Positions 51,119 to 61,333 are shown, counted from the first letter of the stretch. The stretch: 64,000 nucleotides of DNA from Bacillus inaquosorum KCTC 13429 (GCF_000332645.1 NZ_AMXN01000004.1:434001-498000), one strand, 5' to 3'. The notes: generated by a model from the letters alone, not told the origin. Numbers and translations are program-made.

Positions 51119-52114
51119 TTATATTTCCTCCCTGGTCGGAGGTGCCATAAACTCTGGCCCGACCGGGTCTGATATCGTATTTTCCAATATGGTATTGATG
51201 TCTTTTTGATCTTCACTGCTCAGCGTCCAGCCTGTAATCTCAGATATCGCCTCAACCTGCTCAGGCTTTCTTGCCCCCCAAAGAGCGATATCCGCCCCCG
51301 GCTGGTCTAAGATCCATCTGACGGCCAAGTGAATCACTGATTTTCCATAACGTGCCTTCGCCAGCTCGTCCAATTGATGGACAGCAGAAAGATATTCTTT
51401 AAAGCGGGGCTTCTGGAATTTCGGATCGTGATTTCGCAGATCGTCGCCCTCAAATGTATACTCTTCGGTCATTTTGCCTGTTAACAGCCCTCTGCATAAA
51501 CTGCCGTATAATAATGTTGTGATCTGTTTGTCTTCCGCATACGGTAGTACATTCTCTTCAATTTCTCTTTCAAACAGATTATATGGCGGCTGAATCGTAT
51601 GAAGCGGTGCAGCGGCGCGAAATGTATCCATTTGCTCAACTGAAAAATTGCTGACGCCAATCGCCCGGATTTTCCCGGCGTCATATAATTCCTTCATGAC
51701 TTCAGCCGTTTCTTCAATTGGCACAAGCGGATCAGGCCAATGCACCTGATAAAGATCAATATAATCCGTTTGAAGCCGTTTCAAAGAATTCTCGACTTCC
51801 TCTATGATTCTCGCTCTGTTCGCATGTCGGAACAGCTGGTTGTTCTTCCAGTCCAGAGCCGTTTTTGTTGCGAGAATCACCTGATCTCTTTTGCCGTACT
51901 CCTTTATCGCCTTCCCGACGATTTCCTCGGACTGCCCGAAGCCGTAAGCCGGCGCGGTGTCAATCAGTGTGATCCCCTGTTCAAGAGCGGCGCGGATTGT
52001 TTTGATTGATGTTTTTTCGTCCGTGCCTCCCCACATGGTTCCGCCAATCGCCCATGTGCCGAGGCCGATTCTGGAGGCTTTGATTCCTGTGTCTGCTATA
52101 CTGGTATATTCCAT
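51119..52114 (-). CDS. yhdN: YhdN, aldo-keto reductase (AKR11 type)
   Basis: A 331-residue aldo-keto reductase. The catalytic set is visible: Asp in LIDTAPAYGFGQSE, the Tyr of the same segment, Lys in ILATKTALDW, and His in YQVHWPDPLVP; GVSNFSVEQM and the C-terminal WILDQPGADIALWGARKPEQ complete the fold. The enzyme reduces aldehydes with NADPH; in B. subtilis YhdN has been characterised as a general aldehyde reductase. It diverges from sigM. Confidence 0.94.
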   Translation of the reverse strand: MEYTSIADTGIKASRIGLGTWAIGGTMWGGTDEKTSIKTIRAALEQGITLIDTAPAYGFGQSEEIVGKAIKEYGKRDQVILATKTALDWKNNQLFRHANRARIIEEVENSLKRLQTDYIDLYQVHWPDPLVPIEETAEVMKELYDAGKIRAIGVSNFSVEQMDTFRAAAPLHTIQPPYNLFEREIEENVLPYAEDKQITTLLYGSLCRGLLTGKMTEEYTFEGDDLRNHDPKFQKPRFKEYLSAVHQLDELAKARYGKSVIHLAVRWILDQPGADIALWGARKPEQVEAISEITGWTLSSEDQKDINTILENTISDPVGPEFMAPPTREEI

Positions 52115-52260
52115 TGTGCCACTCCTTCACTTTTTCACTATCTTTTCCCCGCTGGCAAAAATGTTAAACATTTCTCGGTACTATCTTTTGCGGCCATTTT
52201 TGGTTACTATATATAAATGGTGTTTGATTAGGTATAAAAAAGCCGTTTGCACGTAATGTG

Positions 52261-52287
52261 CAACTTTAAACCTTTCTTATACGTGTA
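52261..52287 (+). promoter_or_regulatory. ECF-type (sigma-M) promoter of sigM
   Basis: TGCAACTT around 52259-52266 and CGTGTA at 52282-52287 fit the AAC...CGT ECF pattern: CAAC, 17 bases, CGTG. It fits the known autoregulation of sigM. Confidence 0.65.
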
Positions 52288-52310
52288 TAAGATAGAGGGG
52301 AGAAAAGGCA

Positions 52311-52802
52311 GTGACGATCGATGAAATTTACCAAATGTACATGAATGATGTTTACAGGTTCCTGCTCTCCATGACAAAAGACAAGCATCTTGCCGAAGAC
52401 TTGCTGCAGGAAACCTTTATGCGGGCATACATACACATTCACTCCTATGATCACAGCAAAGTAAAGCCCTGGCTTTTTCAAGTGGCGCGAAACGCCTTCA
52501 TTGATTACGTCAGAAAGCATAAGAAAGAAGTAACCATTTCTGATGACTTGATCGGAAGCCTCTTTCAAAATGCTGTTCAGAGCCCTGCCCACCAGGTAGA
52601 GATAAAGGAAGTGCTGACTGGTTATATGTCCGAGCTCCCCGATAATTATCGGGAGGCCTTAACGCTATATTATTTAAAAGAGTTAAATTACAAAGAAGCA
52701 TCCCATATTATGAATATTTCAGAGGCGAATTTTAAAAGTGTTTTATTTCGTGCCAGACAGCGGCTGAAAGCACTTTATAATAGAGGTGTTAATGATGAAT
52801 GA
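52311..52802 (+). CDS. sigM: SigM, ECF RNA polymerase sigma factor
   Basis: 163 residues. Region 2 is YMNDVYRFLLSMTKDKHLAE and DLLQETFMRAYIHI with WLFQVARNAFIDYVRKHKKE. Region 4 is ELPDNYREALTLYYLKELNY and SEANFKSVLFRARQRLK. SigM controls cell-envelope and antibiotic/salt stress genes in B. subtilis. The GTG start follows AGGGGAGAAAAGGCA. It overlaps the anti-sigma gene yhdL by 11 bases, so the two are coupled. Confidence 0.96.
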   Translation: MTIDEIYQMYMNDVYRFLLSMTKDKHLAEDLLQETFMRAYIHIHSYDHSKVKPWLFQVARNAFIDYVRKHKKEVTISDDLIGSLFQNAVQSPAHQVEIKEVLTGYMSELPDNYREALTLYYLKELNYKEASHIMNISEANFKSVLFRARQRLKALYNRGVNDE

Positions 52803-53868
52803 AGAATTTAAAAAGCGTTTTGATCAATATAAAAACGGGGAAATGAGCGACCAGGAAATGACCGCATTTGAGGAAGAACTTGAGAAGCTCGAAGTGTATC
52901 AGGAATTGATTGACAGCGAGCTGCAGGACGATAACGATTGGGATGTCAGCATCAGTCCTGAAAAACAAAAAGCGATTTTAGCCTACGGCAAACGCAAGTC
53001 TTATTTGCGAATTTCTGTGCTTGCCGTCATTTCGACATTGATGATTTTGCCGCTTTGTACGCTGGGAAGCTACCTCTATTACGGAATGGGAGGAAAACAC
53101 AGCACCGGCAATGAGTTTATGGAAACCGCCGCAGTCACTGTAGCCCTAACCATGCCGAATGTTCTTGTCGATACATCCGGACTGAAAAGCCAAGTGAAGC
53201 TGTTTGGCATGAATACGGAATTCCCGCTGCAAAAGCAGATCGGTACGAAGACGGTCGCAGTAGGGAATGAACGGGTTGAAATGTTTTATAATAAAGTGAA
53301 AGCGCCGGCCGTTAACTACTATGACCTAGAAGTGCATAAAACCGGCCATTACTTTACACACCCATCAAGTGCATCAGAACAAACAACCGCAAAAGCAGAA
53401 AAAACGTTAAAGACATTGCCTGAAGGAACTGTATCCGAGGTCTACCTTTCATATGACCGTGCATACCCGACAAAAGAAGTGTATAACAAGTTCAAAGGCT
53501 ATGATGTGAGCTTTTTATGGAATGCAATCGAAACAGAGAAAAACACAAATGATACAGTATACGCAGAGCCGCTTGGCTATCCTGGAAAGGATTCAAAGTT
53601 CTTGGCTGCGCTTAATTCAAAAGGCAAATCAAATGGCGATCAGTTTATCAACGCCCTGACATTCATGTCCAAGCATGAAAAATGGGCACAGGTCATTTCA
53701 AAACGAAAAGACCTGAAAGTGGATAACCGATTGGATTATGTAGAGAAAAACGGTGTCAATGTATACGGTTCGGTCGTTACAGGACCAACCAAGGAAATTC
53801 AACGCATGCTGAAAAACAAATCTGTAAAATCAGCGAATGTCGGCGAGGTGGAATTATGGAACTGGTAA
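52792..53868 (+). CDS. yhdL: YhdL, anti-sigma-M factor
   Basis: 358 residues: an acidic N-terminal cytoplasmic part (MMNEEFKKRFDQYKNGEM) that would hold SigM, one membrane helix (LRISVLAVISTLMILPLCTL, about residues 70-92) and a large extracytoplasmic domain. With YhdK it keeps SigM inactive and is essential in 168. I chose ATG 52792 after AGAGGTG. It overlaps yhdK by 13 bases. Confidence 0.94.
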   Translation: MMNEEFKKRFDQYKNGEMSDQEMTAFEEELEKLEVYQELIDSELQDDNDWDVSISPEKQKAILAYGKRKSYLRISVLAVISTLMILPLCTLGSYLYYGMGGKHSTGNEFMETAAVTVALTMPNVLVDTSGLKSQVKLFGMNTEFPLQKQIGTKTVAVGNERVEMFYNKVKAPAVNYYDLEVHKTGHYFTHPSSASEQTTAKAEKTLKTLPEGTVSEVYLSYDRAYPTKEVYNKFKGYDVSFLWNAIETEKNTNDTVYAEPLGYPGKDSKFLAALNSKGKSNGDQFINALTFMSKHEKWAQVISKRKDLKVDNRLDYVEKNGVNVYGSVVTGPTKEIQRMLKNKSVKSANVGEVELWNW

Positions 53869-54146
53869 GAATTTTTAAAGAGCACAATGTATTCGGCTGG
53901 ATTTCAGTCGGGACAGCGATTCTGTCCCTGCTCTTGCTGAATTTGGCGATTATCAGCAACGTCACAATTTATTCCTATCAAATGCTTCCGTTCGCCATGG
54001 CTGCCGTTCCGTTTGGCATTATTGAGCTCTTCATCAAGAGAGGGCGCACAGGCCCCGGCCTGCTCGGCGTCGTCCTTAATCTCTTTGTAATTATTTGTGT
54101 GTATACCATTGTATCTGTTGATACCAATTTACAGTTTGGCTTTTAA
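53856..54146 (+). CDS. yhdK: YhdK, co-anti-sigma-M membrane protein
   Basis: A 96-residue membrane protein with three hydrophobic helices (ISVGTAILSLLLLNLAIIS, MLPFAMAAVPFGIIELFI, GPGLLGVVLNLFVIICVY). It works with YhdL to restrain SigM. Last gene of the sigM-yhdL-yhdK operon, followed by a strong terminator. Confidence 0.92.
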   Translation: MELVRIFKEHNVFGWISVGTAILSLLLLNLAIISNVTIYSYQMLPFAMAAVPFGIIELFIKRGRTGPGLLGVVLNLFVIICVYTIVSVDTNLQFGF

Positions 54147-54147
54147 A

Positions 54148-54177
54148 AGAAAGACGCCTGAAGAGGCGTCTTTTTTC
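54148..54177. terminator. Terminator between yhdK and yhdJ
   Basis: Stem AAGACGCCT/AGGCGTCTT with loop GAAG, then TTTTTT; the left flank is A-rich. Confidence 0.88.
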
Positions 54178-54178
54178 A

Positions 54179-54607
54179 TTACACTGGCTTTCGAAACAAG
54201 TAGCTTTCTATAGTAAAACCCATTTTGTCTGTATAAAATCGGTGTGCGTCTTTGCGCTGAAGGCCAGATGAAAGACTGACAGAGCCAAATCCGGCTTTTT
54301 TCGCCCAGTCTGCGGCATAATCCAAAAGCATTTTGCCGTATCCCTTTGATCGGCAAGGCGCGGTTGTCACAAGATCCGCAATCCATAAGTGCTCTCCTTT
54401 ATGAATGGAAACCCTCGGCAGCGCGCCGCACAGCGCCCTGATTGCTGTATCCTCATATAAGGCAAACAGCATATACGATTCTTTCCGCACACAGGCTTCA
54501 AGCCTTTGTAAATACGTCTCTTCATCCAATTCTGTTCTCAATTCACTCATTACCGGAAACGACTCGGCCCATTCTTCTTTCGTGGTTAGTTGTTTCATAT
54601 GTATCAT
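54179..54607 (-). CDS. yhdJ: YhdJ, GNAT-family acetyltransferase
   Basis: A 142-residue GNAT protein. The acetyl-CoA site is CRSKGYGKMLLDYAADWAKK (Q/R-x-x-G-x-G/A pattern), preceded by LWIADLVTT and followed by HRFYTDKMGFTIESY. The substrate is unknown. ATG 54607 follows AAAGGGGATTGAG; the frame extends 12 codons upstream without a better site. It diverges from the MocR gene yhdI. Confidence 0.9.
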   Translation of the reverse strand: MIHMKQLTTKEEWAESFPVMSELRTELDEETYLQRLEACVRKESYMLFALYEDTAIRALCGALPRVSIHKGEHLWIADLVTTAPCRSKGYGKMLLDYAADWAKKAGFGSVSLSSGLQRKDAHRFYTDKMGFTIESYLFRKPV

Positions 54608-54716
54608 CTTCTCAATCCCCTTTCCTTTCGTTACAATGATCATAGCTAATAAATGGCATTTGCCAAATAGCCAATATCAGAAAAAATGACCAGGCCAGAT
54701 ATAAAGGAGATATACG

Positions 54717-56126
54717 ATGGATATCACGCCGTTTCTTGATAAAAAAAGCAAAACACCGCTGTATGAGCAGCTTTATACCTTTTTTAAACAAGAAATTTCA
54801 CATGCGAGAATAACGAATGGAACAAAGCTTCCGTCAAAACGCATGCTCTCCGGCTCGCTCGGTGTCAGTACGGCAACAATCGAACGTGCTTACGAGCAAT
54901 TAACTGCTGAGGGCTATGTCAAAAGCAAGCCAAAAGTCGGCTGGTTCGCGGCGGGAGTAGAAGCAGACTTCCCAGTGGCTCCTGTACATTTTCAGCAGTC
55001 TACGCAACCGGTCATACATGAAGAAAACGCACCTGCTATTGACTTTCATCAAGGCAATGTTGATCCGGTACACTTCCCCTTTAACGCATGGAGAAAAAGC
55101 ATAGTAAAAAGTCTGGACCGCTATTCCGGATCGTTCCACACCTCTGGCGATCCTCTAGGAGAACCTGAACTCAGGCAGATGATTGCCCATTTTGTCAAGC
55201 TGTCTCGGGGAGTAAATTGCGAGCCCGGCCAGATCATCATCGGCGCAGGAACCACCGTACTTCTGCAAATTCTTTGTCTTACGCTTGGGCGCGGAACAAA
55301 AATCGGTTTTGAAGAACCGGGATTTCACCGTTCAAGAAGGATGTTTGAAGCAAATCACATGAATGTCATTCCTATTTGTTCTAATGAAGAAGGCGTCCTG
55401 CCGGGTGAGCTTAAACGGCGGAATCCGCACCTCGTGTATACAACTCCTTCGCATCAGTTTCCACTAGGGACCATTATGACGATAGCCCGCAGACAGGAGC
55501 TTCTGGCATGGGCAAAAGAAGCACACTCGTTCATTATCGAGGATGATTACGATGGAGAATTTCGCTACAGCGGCCAGCCCATTCCGTCTTTGCAAGGGCT
55601 TGATCCGAATGGCAGAGTCATCTATCTCGGCACTTTTTCAAAATCACTGCTGCCTACCTTGCGGCTCAGCTTCATGATTTTGCCTCCCGCGCTGATGGAA
55701 TCGGTCGGAAAAAACGCTCATTTAATGAAGCAAACGGTCTCTTCCCACTCGCAAATGGCACTGGCGGACTTCATCGAAAGCGGAGAGTGGCAAAAACATG
55801 TAAACAGAATGAGAGCCTTATACCGAAAAAAACACGCTGTCCTGTTAGAGGCCATACGGTCTGAATTAGGAAACAGCGTTGAAGTTCTCGGAAAAAACTC
55901 CGGGCTTCATATCGTGCTGCGGCTTTTGTTTCCAGCAAGTGAGGAAGAAGCAATTAAAGCAGCCGCCGACAATGACGTAATCATCTATCCCGTATCTCCC
56001 TCTTATAAAGGGCAGCCGCCATTTGTTTCTGTTTTAATCGGTTATGGCGGATTGTCAGAAGAGGACATTAGGCTCGGTATCCAAAAACTGAAAACGGCGT
56101 GGACTCCGCTGATCTCGTCTTGTTAA
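54717..56126 (+). CDS. yhdI: YhdI, MocR/GntR-type regulator
   Basis: A 469-residue MocR-type regulator: GntR HTH at about residues 10-75 (LPSKRMLSGSLGVSTATIER), then an aminotransferase-like domain with VYTTPSHQFPLGTIM, IIEDDYDGEFRYSGQPIPSL and the PLP-lysine segment GTFSKSLLPTLRLSF. The lysine is present, unlike in the paralog at 40279-41697. It probably controls the adjacent genes yhdJ or yhdH in response to an amine or amino acid. Confidence 0.92.
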   Translation: MDITPFLDKKSKTPLYEQLYTFFKQEISHARITNGTKLPSKRMLSGSLGVSTATIERAYEQLTAEGYVKSKPKVGWFAAGVEADFPVAPVHFQQSTQPVIHEENAPAIDFHQGNVDPVHFPFNAWRKSIVKSLDRYSGSFHTSGDPLGEPELRQMIAHFVKLSRGVNCEPGQIIIGAGTTVLLQILCLTLGRGTKIGFEEPGFHRSRRMFEANHMNVIPICSNEEGVLPGELKRRNPHLVYTTPSHQFPLGTIMTIARRQELLAWAKEAHSFIIEDDYDGEFRYSGQPIPSLQGLDPNGRVIYLGTFSKSLLPTLRLSFMILPPALMESVGKNAHLMKQTVSSHSQMALADFIESGEWQKHVNRMRALYRKKHAVLLEAIRSELGNSVEVLGKNSGLHIVLRLLFPASEEEAIKAAADNDVIIYPVSPSYKGQPPFVSVLIGYGGLSEEDIRLGIQKLKTAWTPLISSC

Positions 56127-56128
56127 AC

Positions 56129-56158
56129 AAAACAGGCTCCGGGAACGGAGCCTGTTGT
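56129..56158. terminator. Bidirectional terminator between yhdI and yhdH
   Basis: Stem AACAGGCTCCG/CGGAGCCTGTT with a 4-base loop. Confidence 0.88.
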
Positions 56159-57514
56159 TTAAAATGATAAAATACCGATTAAATTTAAGAATACAATAAT
56201 AATTGCCAGCGGCACGATAAAACGAAGCAAATAAAACCATGTATAAAAGAATGCTTTACTTGCATTTGATCCGTTTCTCATTTCTGCCAAGAGCTCTTGT
56301 TTCGGAATTTTCAGCGGTATAAATAGAGAAATTAATAGAGCGCCTAATGGCATCAAAACATTGCTGACGGTAAAATCGGCAATATCAAAAAACGTTTTAC
56401 CAAACATGTGTACATCGCTCAATACACCATAAGACAAGCAACAAGGGATTCCGACCAAGAAGATCAAAAGCCCGCTCGTCCATGACAGTTTTATTCTCTT
56501 CTTTTCGTCCCCTTTTCCGATCGTAGCCACAATAATTTCAACCATCGAAAAAGCGGAGGTTAAGGCTGCAAATAAAAACGCAACGAGAAAACCGATAAAA
56601 AACAAGGTGCCGAACGGAAGCTGTTCAAAAACAGCCGGAAGCACTGTAAACAGCAATGTCGGACCTTCATTTGGCTGAAAACCGAATGAGAAAACCGCCG
56701 GAAAAATGGCCAAGCCCGCCAAGAGAGTCACAATGATATTCATCACGACAATGGAGGCTGCCGAGCGTGGGACGTTTTGTGTTTTCGGCAAGTAGGAGCT
56801 GTAAGTCACCATCACCGAAACCCCCAGTGTTAACGTAAAGAAGGCTTGTCCCAGCGCGAATAATATGGATTCCGGAGTCAGATCGCCGAAATGAGGCACA
56901 AGCAAAAATTTTACGCCTTCCATCGCACCATTAAGTGTGAGAGACCGAAGAACGAGCAGAATAAACAGTAAAAACAAAATCGGCATCATCACTGCGCTGA
57001 CTCGTTCAATCCCTTTTTGAACACCTCTGGCGACTACTATAACAGTCAGCACCATAAAAACAAGCTGAGCCGCGAGTGTCTGCACAGGATTTTGAATAAT
57101 AGAAGCAAAAAGAGCGCCATACTGTGCTTGGGTAAGCCCTGACAGTGAACCTGACGCTGTTTTCACTATATATAGCAAAATCCACCCTCCGATTACACTG
57201 TAAAACGACAGCACTAAGAAACATGCGGCTACGCCGATCCATCCTGTAAGAAACCAAGCTGTTCTCGGCGCTTCTTTTTTATATGCATCAATGGCATTCG
57301 TCTGGTTCCGTCTTCCAAAAATAAATTCTCCCACTAAAAGCGGATAGCCCAAGAGAATGGTAAATAACACAAAGATAAGAAAAAAGGCGCCTCCTCCATT
57401 GGTCCCCGCTACATAAGGGAACTTCCATATCGCGCCTAAGCCGATAGCCGAGCCGGCGGCTGCCATGACGAAACCGATTTTCGAAGCCCATTGGACTGGT
57501 TTTTGCTCAGACAA
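56159..57514 (-). CDS. yhdH: YhdH, sodium-dependent transporter (NSS family)
   Basis: A 451-residue LeuT-like symporter with about 12 helices. The first helix carries the family signature [20 protein letters not shown] (unwound GSAIGLG at the Na+/substrate site), followed by [20 protein letters not shown]. It imports an amino acid or related solute with Na+. TTG 57514 (LSEQKPVQW) lies 9 bases after AAAGGAA; a GTG nine bases earlier is too close to the site. Confidence 0.93.
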   Translation of the reverse strand: MSEQKPVQWASKIGFVMAAAGSAIGLGAIWKFPYVAGTNGGGAFFLIFVLFTILLGYPLLVGEFIFGRRNQTNAIDAYKKEAPRTAWFLTGWIGVAACFLVLSFYSVIGGWILLYIVKTASGSLSGLTQAQYGALFASIIQNPVQTLAAQLVFMVLTVIVVARGVQKGIERVSAVMMPILFLLFILLVLRSLTLNGAMEGVKFLLVPHFGDLTPESILFALGQAFFTLTLGVSVMVTYSSYLPKTQNVPRSAASIVVMNIIVTLLAGLAIFPAVFSFGFQPNEGPTLLFTVLPAVFEQLPFGTLFFIGFLVAFLFAALTSAFSMVEIIVATIGKGDEKKRIKLSWTSGLLIFLVGIPCCLSYGVLSDVHMFGKTFFDIADFTVSNVLMPLGALLISLFIPLKIPKQELLAEMRNGSNASKAFFYTWFYLLRFIVPLAIIIVFLNLIGILSF

Positions 57515-57589
57515 TAAAGTCACTTCCTTTCCAGCCTATATTATCTCTTATTTTTGTCTTCATTTCTATAGATTCATTTGCCAAGAACA

Positions 57590-57628
57590 TAAAAGAGAGA
57601 GCGGCCCTGTATGACCGCTCTCTCTTGA
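57590..57628 (-). terminator. Terminator of bcaP
   Basis: Stem AAGAGAGAGCGG/CCGCTCTCTCTT with a 10-base loop, T run on the minus strand. Confidence 0.88.
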
Positions 57629-57636
57629 ACAAAAGA

Positions 57637-59034
57637 TTATTGATTTAATTTTGAATGCTTTCTTGAATACAGGAAATAGATTGCCAAGCCGATTAACAGC
57701 CAAACAAGGAAGCGGACAATCGTCACCCATCCAAGATTTAAAATTAAGAACAGGCAGAACAGAATCGCCAGGCCTGGGATAACCGGAACCCCTGGGCATT
57801 TAAAGGCTCTCGGAAGATCCGGCTGTTTCTTTCTCAAAACGATAACTGCCACAGAAATCAGCACAAATGCTGACAGCGTTCCGATGTTTACCAGTTTTGC
57901 AAGTTCATCCAGCGGAACAAGTGAGCCTAGAAGCGCCGACATCGTTCCGAAAAACCAAGTGGCTACATAAGGTGTTTTGTGCTTTGGATGCACCTTAGAA
58001 AGTGAACCCGGCACCAGTCCATCACGCGACATGGCAAACATGACGCGTGTCTGTCCATAAAGCATCACAAGCATAACTGTTGTCATTCCCAAAACGGCGC
58101 CAATATCAATGATGCCTGCCACCCAGTTTTGCCCGGCGCTTTGAAGGACGAGAGAAACCGGATGATCCACACCCGCAAACTGGGCAAACGGGATAACCCC
58201 TGTCATGATCGCTGATACGGTGACATATAAAACCGTGCAAACCAATAAAGAGAAAATAATGCCTTTAGGCAGATCCTTCGCAGGATTTTTTGTCTCTTCC
58301 GCAGCAGAGGATACAGCGTCAAATCCGATAAAAGCAAAGAATACGAGCGCCGCTGCGCTGAATACGCCGCCAAAGCCCATCGGCATAAACGGCTGCCAGT
58401 TATGCGGCTTCACGTAAACGGCTGCCACCGCGATAAACAGCAGAACGACAAGCACTTTCAAGATAACCATGATGTTGTTGACTCTTTTTGATTCTTTGAT
58501 CCCTAAATAAAGCAAAAACGTTATCGCCATCACAATCACGAATGCAGGCAGATTAAAAATGGTAAATGTACCTTTTACCGCCCCAGGTGCCGCTGTTAAA
58601 GCAACCGGAAGATGAATGCCGAGCCCTGATAAAAACGATTGGAAATAACCAGACCAGCCGACTGACACCGCGCTTACCGCCAGCATGTACTCTAAAATTA
58701 AATCCCACCCGATAATGAAGGCCATAAGCTCTCCCAAAGTCGCATAAGTGAATGTGTACACCGAACCAGAAACAGGCACACTTGAAGCAAATTCTGCGTA
58801 AGACAGGGCAGCGAATAAACAAGCCAGCGCCGCTACAACAAATGAAACGGTTAGTCCGGGACCAGCCGTGACTGCACCTGTTCCTGTCAGTACAAAAATC
58901 CCTGTGCCAATAATGGCTCCTATTCCAAGCAATGTTAAGTCGAATGCCCCTAATTCTCTTTTTAAAGATTTTTCACCGCTCGTCGCAGCGAGTAAATCCT
59001 GAATGCTTTTCTTCCTAAATACGCTCCCTTTCAT
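57637..59034 (-). CDS. bcaP: BcaP (YhdG), branched-chain amino acid permease
   Basis: A 465-residue APC-family permease with 12 helices. The first helix has GIGAIIGTGIFVLTGTGAV, the consensus APC substrate loop; FFAFIGFDAVSSAAEETKNP is the conserved loop 5-6 motif. In B. subtilis BcaP takes up isoleucine, valine and threonine and is repressed by CodY. Two CodY-like sites lie upstream. The ATG follows AGGGGAATG. Confidence 0.94.
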   Translation of the reverse strand: MKGSVFRKKSIQDLLAATSGEKSLKRELGAFDLTLLGIGAIIGTGIFVLTGTGAVTAGPGLTVSFVVAALACLFAALSYAEFASSVPVSGSVYTFTYATLGELMAFIIGWDLILEYMLAVSAVSVGWSGYFQSFLSGLGIHLPVALTAAPGAVKGTFTIFNLPAFVIVMAITFLLYLGIKESKRVNNIMVILKVLVVLLFIAVAAVYVKPHNWQPFMPMGFGGVFSAAALVFFAFIGFDAVSSAAEETKNPAKDLPKGIIFSLLVCTVLYVTVSAIMTGVIPFAQFAGVDHPVSLVLQSAGQNWVAGIIDIGAVLGMTTVMLVMLYGQTRVMFAMSRDGLVPGSLSKVHPKHKTPYVATWFFGTMSALLGSLVPLDELAKLVNIGTLSAFVLISVAVIVLRKKQPDLPRAFKCPGVPVIPGLAILFCLFLILNLGWVTIVRFLVWLLIGLAIYFLYSRKHSKLNQ

Positions 59035-59082
59035 TCCCCTTCAACTCCTAGACTAATTATCTATTTTTATATATTTTATTTG

Positions 59083-59219
59083 AATTTTCTGAATTCATGA
59101 GTGACAATGGTCATTTTTCTTTTTTTCTACTCTATTTGTACCGGTGGCGAATCATTCCTTTCTCCTACTCAATATTATATATAAAATCACAAAAATGAAA
59201 ACAAAATTTTTAGAAAAAT
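59083..59219 (-). promoter_or_regulatory. Two CodY-box-like sites upstream of bcaP
   Basis: AATTTTTAGAAAAAT (59205-59219) matches the CodY consensus AATTTTCWGAAAATT at 13 of 15 positions. AATTTTCTGAATTCA (59083-59097) matches the first 11. Both lie between bcaP and yhdF in a very AT-rich stretch, as expected for CodY repression of bcaP. Confidence 0.6.
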
Positions 59220-59254
59220 CGACAAATTTTTTATTTTAAAATATCTTGCCGCGC

Positions 59255-59282
59255 AAAAAAACCAGCAATCATGCTGGTTTTT
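59255..59282 (-). terminator. Terminator of yhdF
   Basis: Stem AAACCAGCA/TGCTGGTTT with loop ATCA, then TTTTTTG on the minus strand. Confidence 0.85.
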
Positions 59283-59289
59283 CGTTTCA

Positions 59290-60159
59290 TTATGTTGAAA
59301 TAAAACGGCCGCCATTTACGTGAATGGTCTGACCTGTCATATAGGAAGATTCATCAGACGCCAGCAGGACATAGGCGCCTGCATGCTCAACCGGCTGTCC
59401 CGGTCTCCCCATTGGGGTATCCAAGCCATGCTGTTTCACTTTTTCCTCCGGGAATGTCGCCGGAATAAGCGGTGTCCAAATTGGGCCGGGCGCCACTGCA
59501 TTCACTCTGATGCCTTTATCCGCAAGGGACATCGCCATGGACCGCGTAAAGGAGACAATCGCACCCTTTGTGCTGGAATAATCAATTAACATCGTATCGC
59601 CTTCATAAGCGGTAATCGATGTCGTATTAATAATGGCACTCCCCTCTCTAAGGTGGGGCAAAGCTTTCTTCGTCATATGAAACATGGAAAAAATGTTTGT
59701 GCGAAATGTTTTTTCCAGCTGTTCTGTTGAAATATTGAGAATGCTGTCCTGCGGATGCTGTTCAGCAGCGTTGTTCACCAAGATATCGAGTTTACCAAAA
59801 TGGTCCACTGTTTGCTGCACAGCTTGTTCACAATGGTTCTCGTCCCCGACATCTCCCGGGATAAGCAGGCAGCGGACATGTTCCTTTTCGATCCGTTTAC
59901 GCGTTTCCTCTGCGTCAGAATGCTCATCTAAGTAAAGAATGGAGATATCGGCCCCTTCTTTAGCAAACGCAATCGCTGCCGCTCTCCCTATTCCGCTGTC
60001 GCCCCCAGTAATGATCGCGACTTTTCCTTTCAGTTTTCCGCTTCCTTGATAATCCTCGTCCTCTGACAGAGGCAGCGGATTCATTTGTGACTCAATGCCC
60101 GGCTGTCTGTCCTGATGCTGCGGCTCTTGCCCTTCTGTTTGTCTGTCCATTGGGTTCAT
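59290..60159 (-). CDS. yhdF: YhdF, short-chain dehydrogenase/reductase
   Basis: A 289-residue SDR with an N-terminal tail of about 40 residues (PMDRQTEGQEPQHQDRQPG) before the Rossmann motif IITGGDSGIGRAAAIAF. NNAAEQHP and the catalytic YSSTKGA are present, and it ends VNGGRFIST. This is the YhdF/YdaD/YhxC type, several of which are stress or sporulation related in Bacillus. The substrate is unknown. ATG 60159 follows AGGAGTG; a GTG nine bases upstream is less likely. Confidence 0.92.
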   Translation of the reverse strand: MNPMDRQTEGQEPQHQDRQPGIESQMNPLPLSEDEDYQGSGKLKGKVAIITGGDSGIGRAAAIAFAKEGADISILYLDEHSDAEETRKRIEKEHVRCLLIPGDVGDENHCEQAVQQTVDHFGKLDILVNNAAEQHPQDSILNISTEQLEKTFRTNIFSMFHMTKKALPHLREGSAIINTTSITAYEGDTMLIDYSSTKGAIVSFTRSMAMSLADKGIRVNAVAPGPIWTPLIPATFPEEKVKQHGLDTPMGRPGQPVEHAGAYVLLASDESSYMTGQTIHVNGGRFIST

Positions 60160-60232
60160 ATTCTTCACTCCTAGACATGTGGTTGATACTGAACGTTACC
60201 ACGCTATAGAAGCGAATAAACAGCAAAATATG

Positions 60233-61333
60233 TTATGAAAGAACTTCTTCAGGAATGGCACCTGTATATTTCGCTGACGGGCGGAAAATCATGTTGTTTT
60301 CTGCCTGTTCCAGCACATGGGCGCACCACCCTACCATTCGGCTTGCTGAAAAGGTCGGTGTGAACAATTCATCGTCAAAATCAATCGCCTTCATCACAGC
60401 AGCCGCATAAAATTCAACATTTGTATATAGCTTGCGTCCCGGTTTGTAGATTTCAAGCAAACGAATCGCTTCTGCTTCTACGTGCAGTGCAAGATCAAGG
60501 TCGCGGTCATTGCCGGCCACCTCTTCTGCTTTCTGTCTCAGAGCTTCTGCCCGCGGGTCCTTCGTCTTGTACACCCTATGGCCGAACCCCATCAGGCGCT
60601 CTCCTTTCTCGAGTTTTTTTGTCAGATAAGCTTCAGCATTTTCTTTTTCTCCAATGTCTTCAAGCATTTTGGTCACCGCAGAAGGAGCGCCTCCGTGCAG
60701 CGGGCCTTTCATCGTGCCGAGAGCAGCAGTGACAGCTGACACTAAATCACTCTCTGTAGATAATGTGACACGTGCAGAAAAAGTGGAGGCGTTCATGCCG
60801 TGCTCCATGGCCAGAATCATATATGTTTCAAGCGCTTTCTTTTTTGCCTCTGAAGGCTGTTCACCTGTGAGCATATAATAGTAGTTTTCGACATGTCCGT
60901 ACTGGGAAGATGGCGCAATTGCTTTTTCATCTCGCGTCCACCGTTTTCTGTACGCAATGATGGAAGGCGTGATTGCAATCAGCCGAATTGCTTCTTCTGT
61001 TTTCGGATGAAACGTGTACGCATTTTCCCCCAATGCTGAAACAACCGTTCTCAGCACCGACATGTCGTCCATGTTGTTTGGCAGTGACTGAATCAAGCGC
61101 TCTATGTGTTCCGGCAAATGCCGCTCCGCAGCAAGCTTCTCTTCAAATGTCTGCAATTCTTCAGATGACGGCAGCTTCCCAAATAAAATTAAATAAGCCG
61201 CTTCTTCAAAGCTGTGATTCAGGGCGATGTCTTTAGCATGCTGCCCTCTGTAAATCAGGCGGCCTTTTTCGCCATCAATATGGCTGATAGATGTTTCTAC
61301 ACATGTAATTCCCTTTAATCCGTAATGTACCAT
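60233..61333 (-). CDS. citA: CitA, minor citrate synthase I
   Basis: A 366-residue citrate synthase. Catalytic His residues are in [16 protein letters not shown] and [18 protein letters not shown]; the Asp is in FSASRMVG-preceding segment [11 protein letters not shown]. It condenses oxaloacetate and acetyl-CoA to citrate; CitZ is the main enzyme in B. subtilis. The gene diverges from its LysR repressor citR across 108 bases of AT-rich DNA, where both promoters must overlap. Confidence 0.95.
   Translation of the reverse strand: MVHYGLKGITCVETSISHIDGEKGRLIYRGQHAKDIALNHSFEEAAYLILFGKLPSSEELQTFEEKLAAERHLPEHIERLIQSLPNNMDDMSVLRTVVSALGENAYTFHPKTEEAIRLIAITPSIIAYRKRWTRDEKAIAPSSQYGHVENYYYMLTGEQPSEAKKKALETYMILAMEHGMNASTFSARVTLSTESDLVSAVTAALGTMKGPLHGGAPSAVTKMLEDIGEKENAEAYLTKKLEKGERLMGFGHRVYKTKDPRAEALRQKAEEVAGNDRDLDLALHVEAEAIRLLEIYKPGRKLYTNVEFYAAAVMKAIDFDDELFTPTFSASRMVGWCAHVLEQAENNMIFRPSAKYTGAIPEEVLS

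Noticed and set aside
52261-52310. Riboswitch or attenuator before sigM
   Set aside because: The leader is only about 20 bases beyond the ECF promoter, and no stem was seen.
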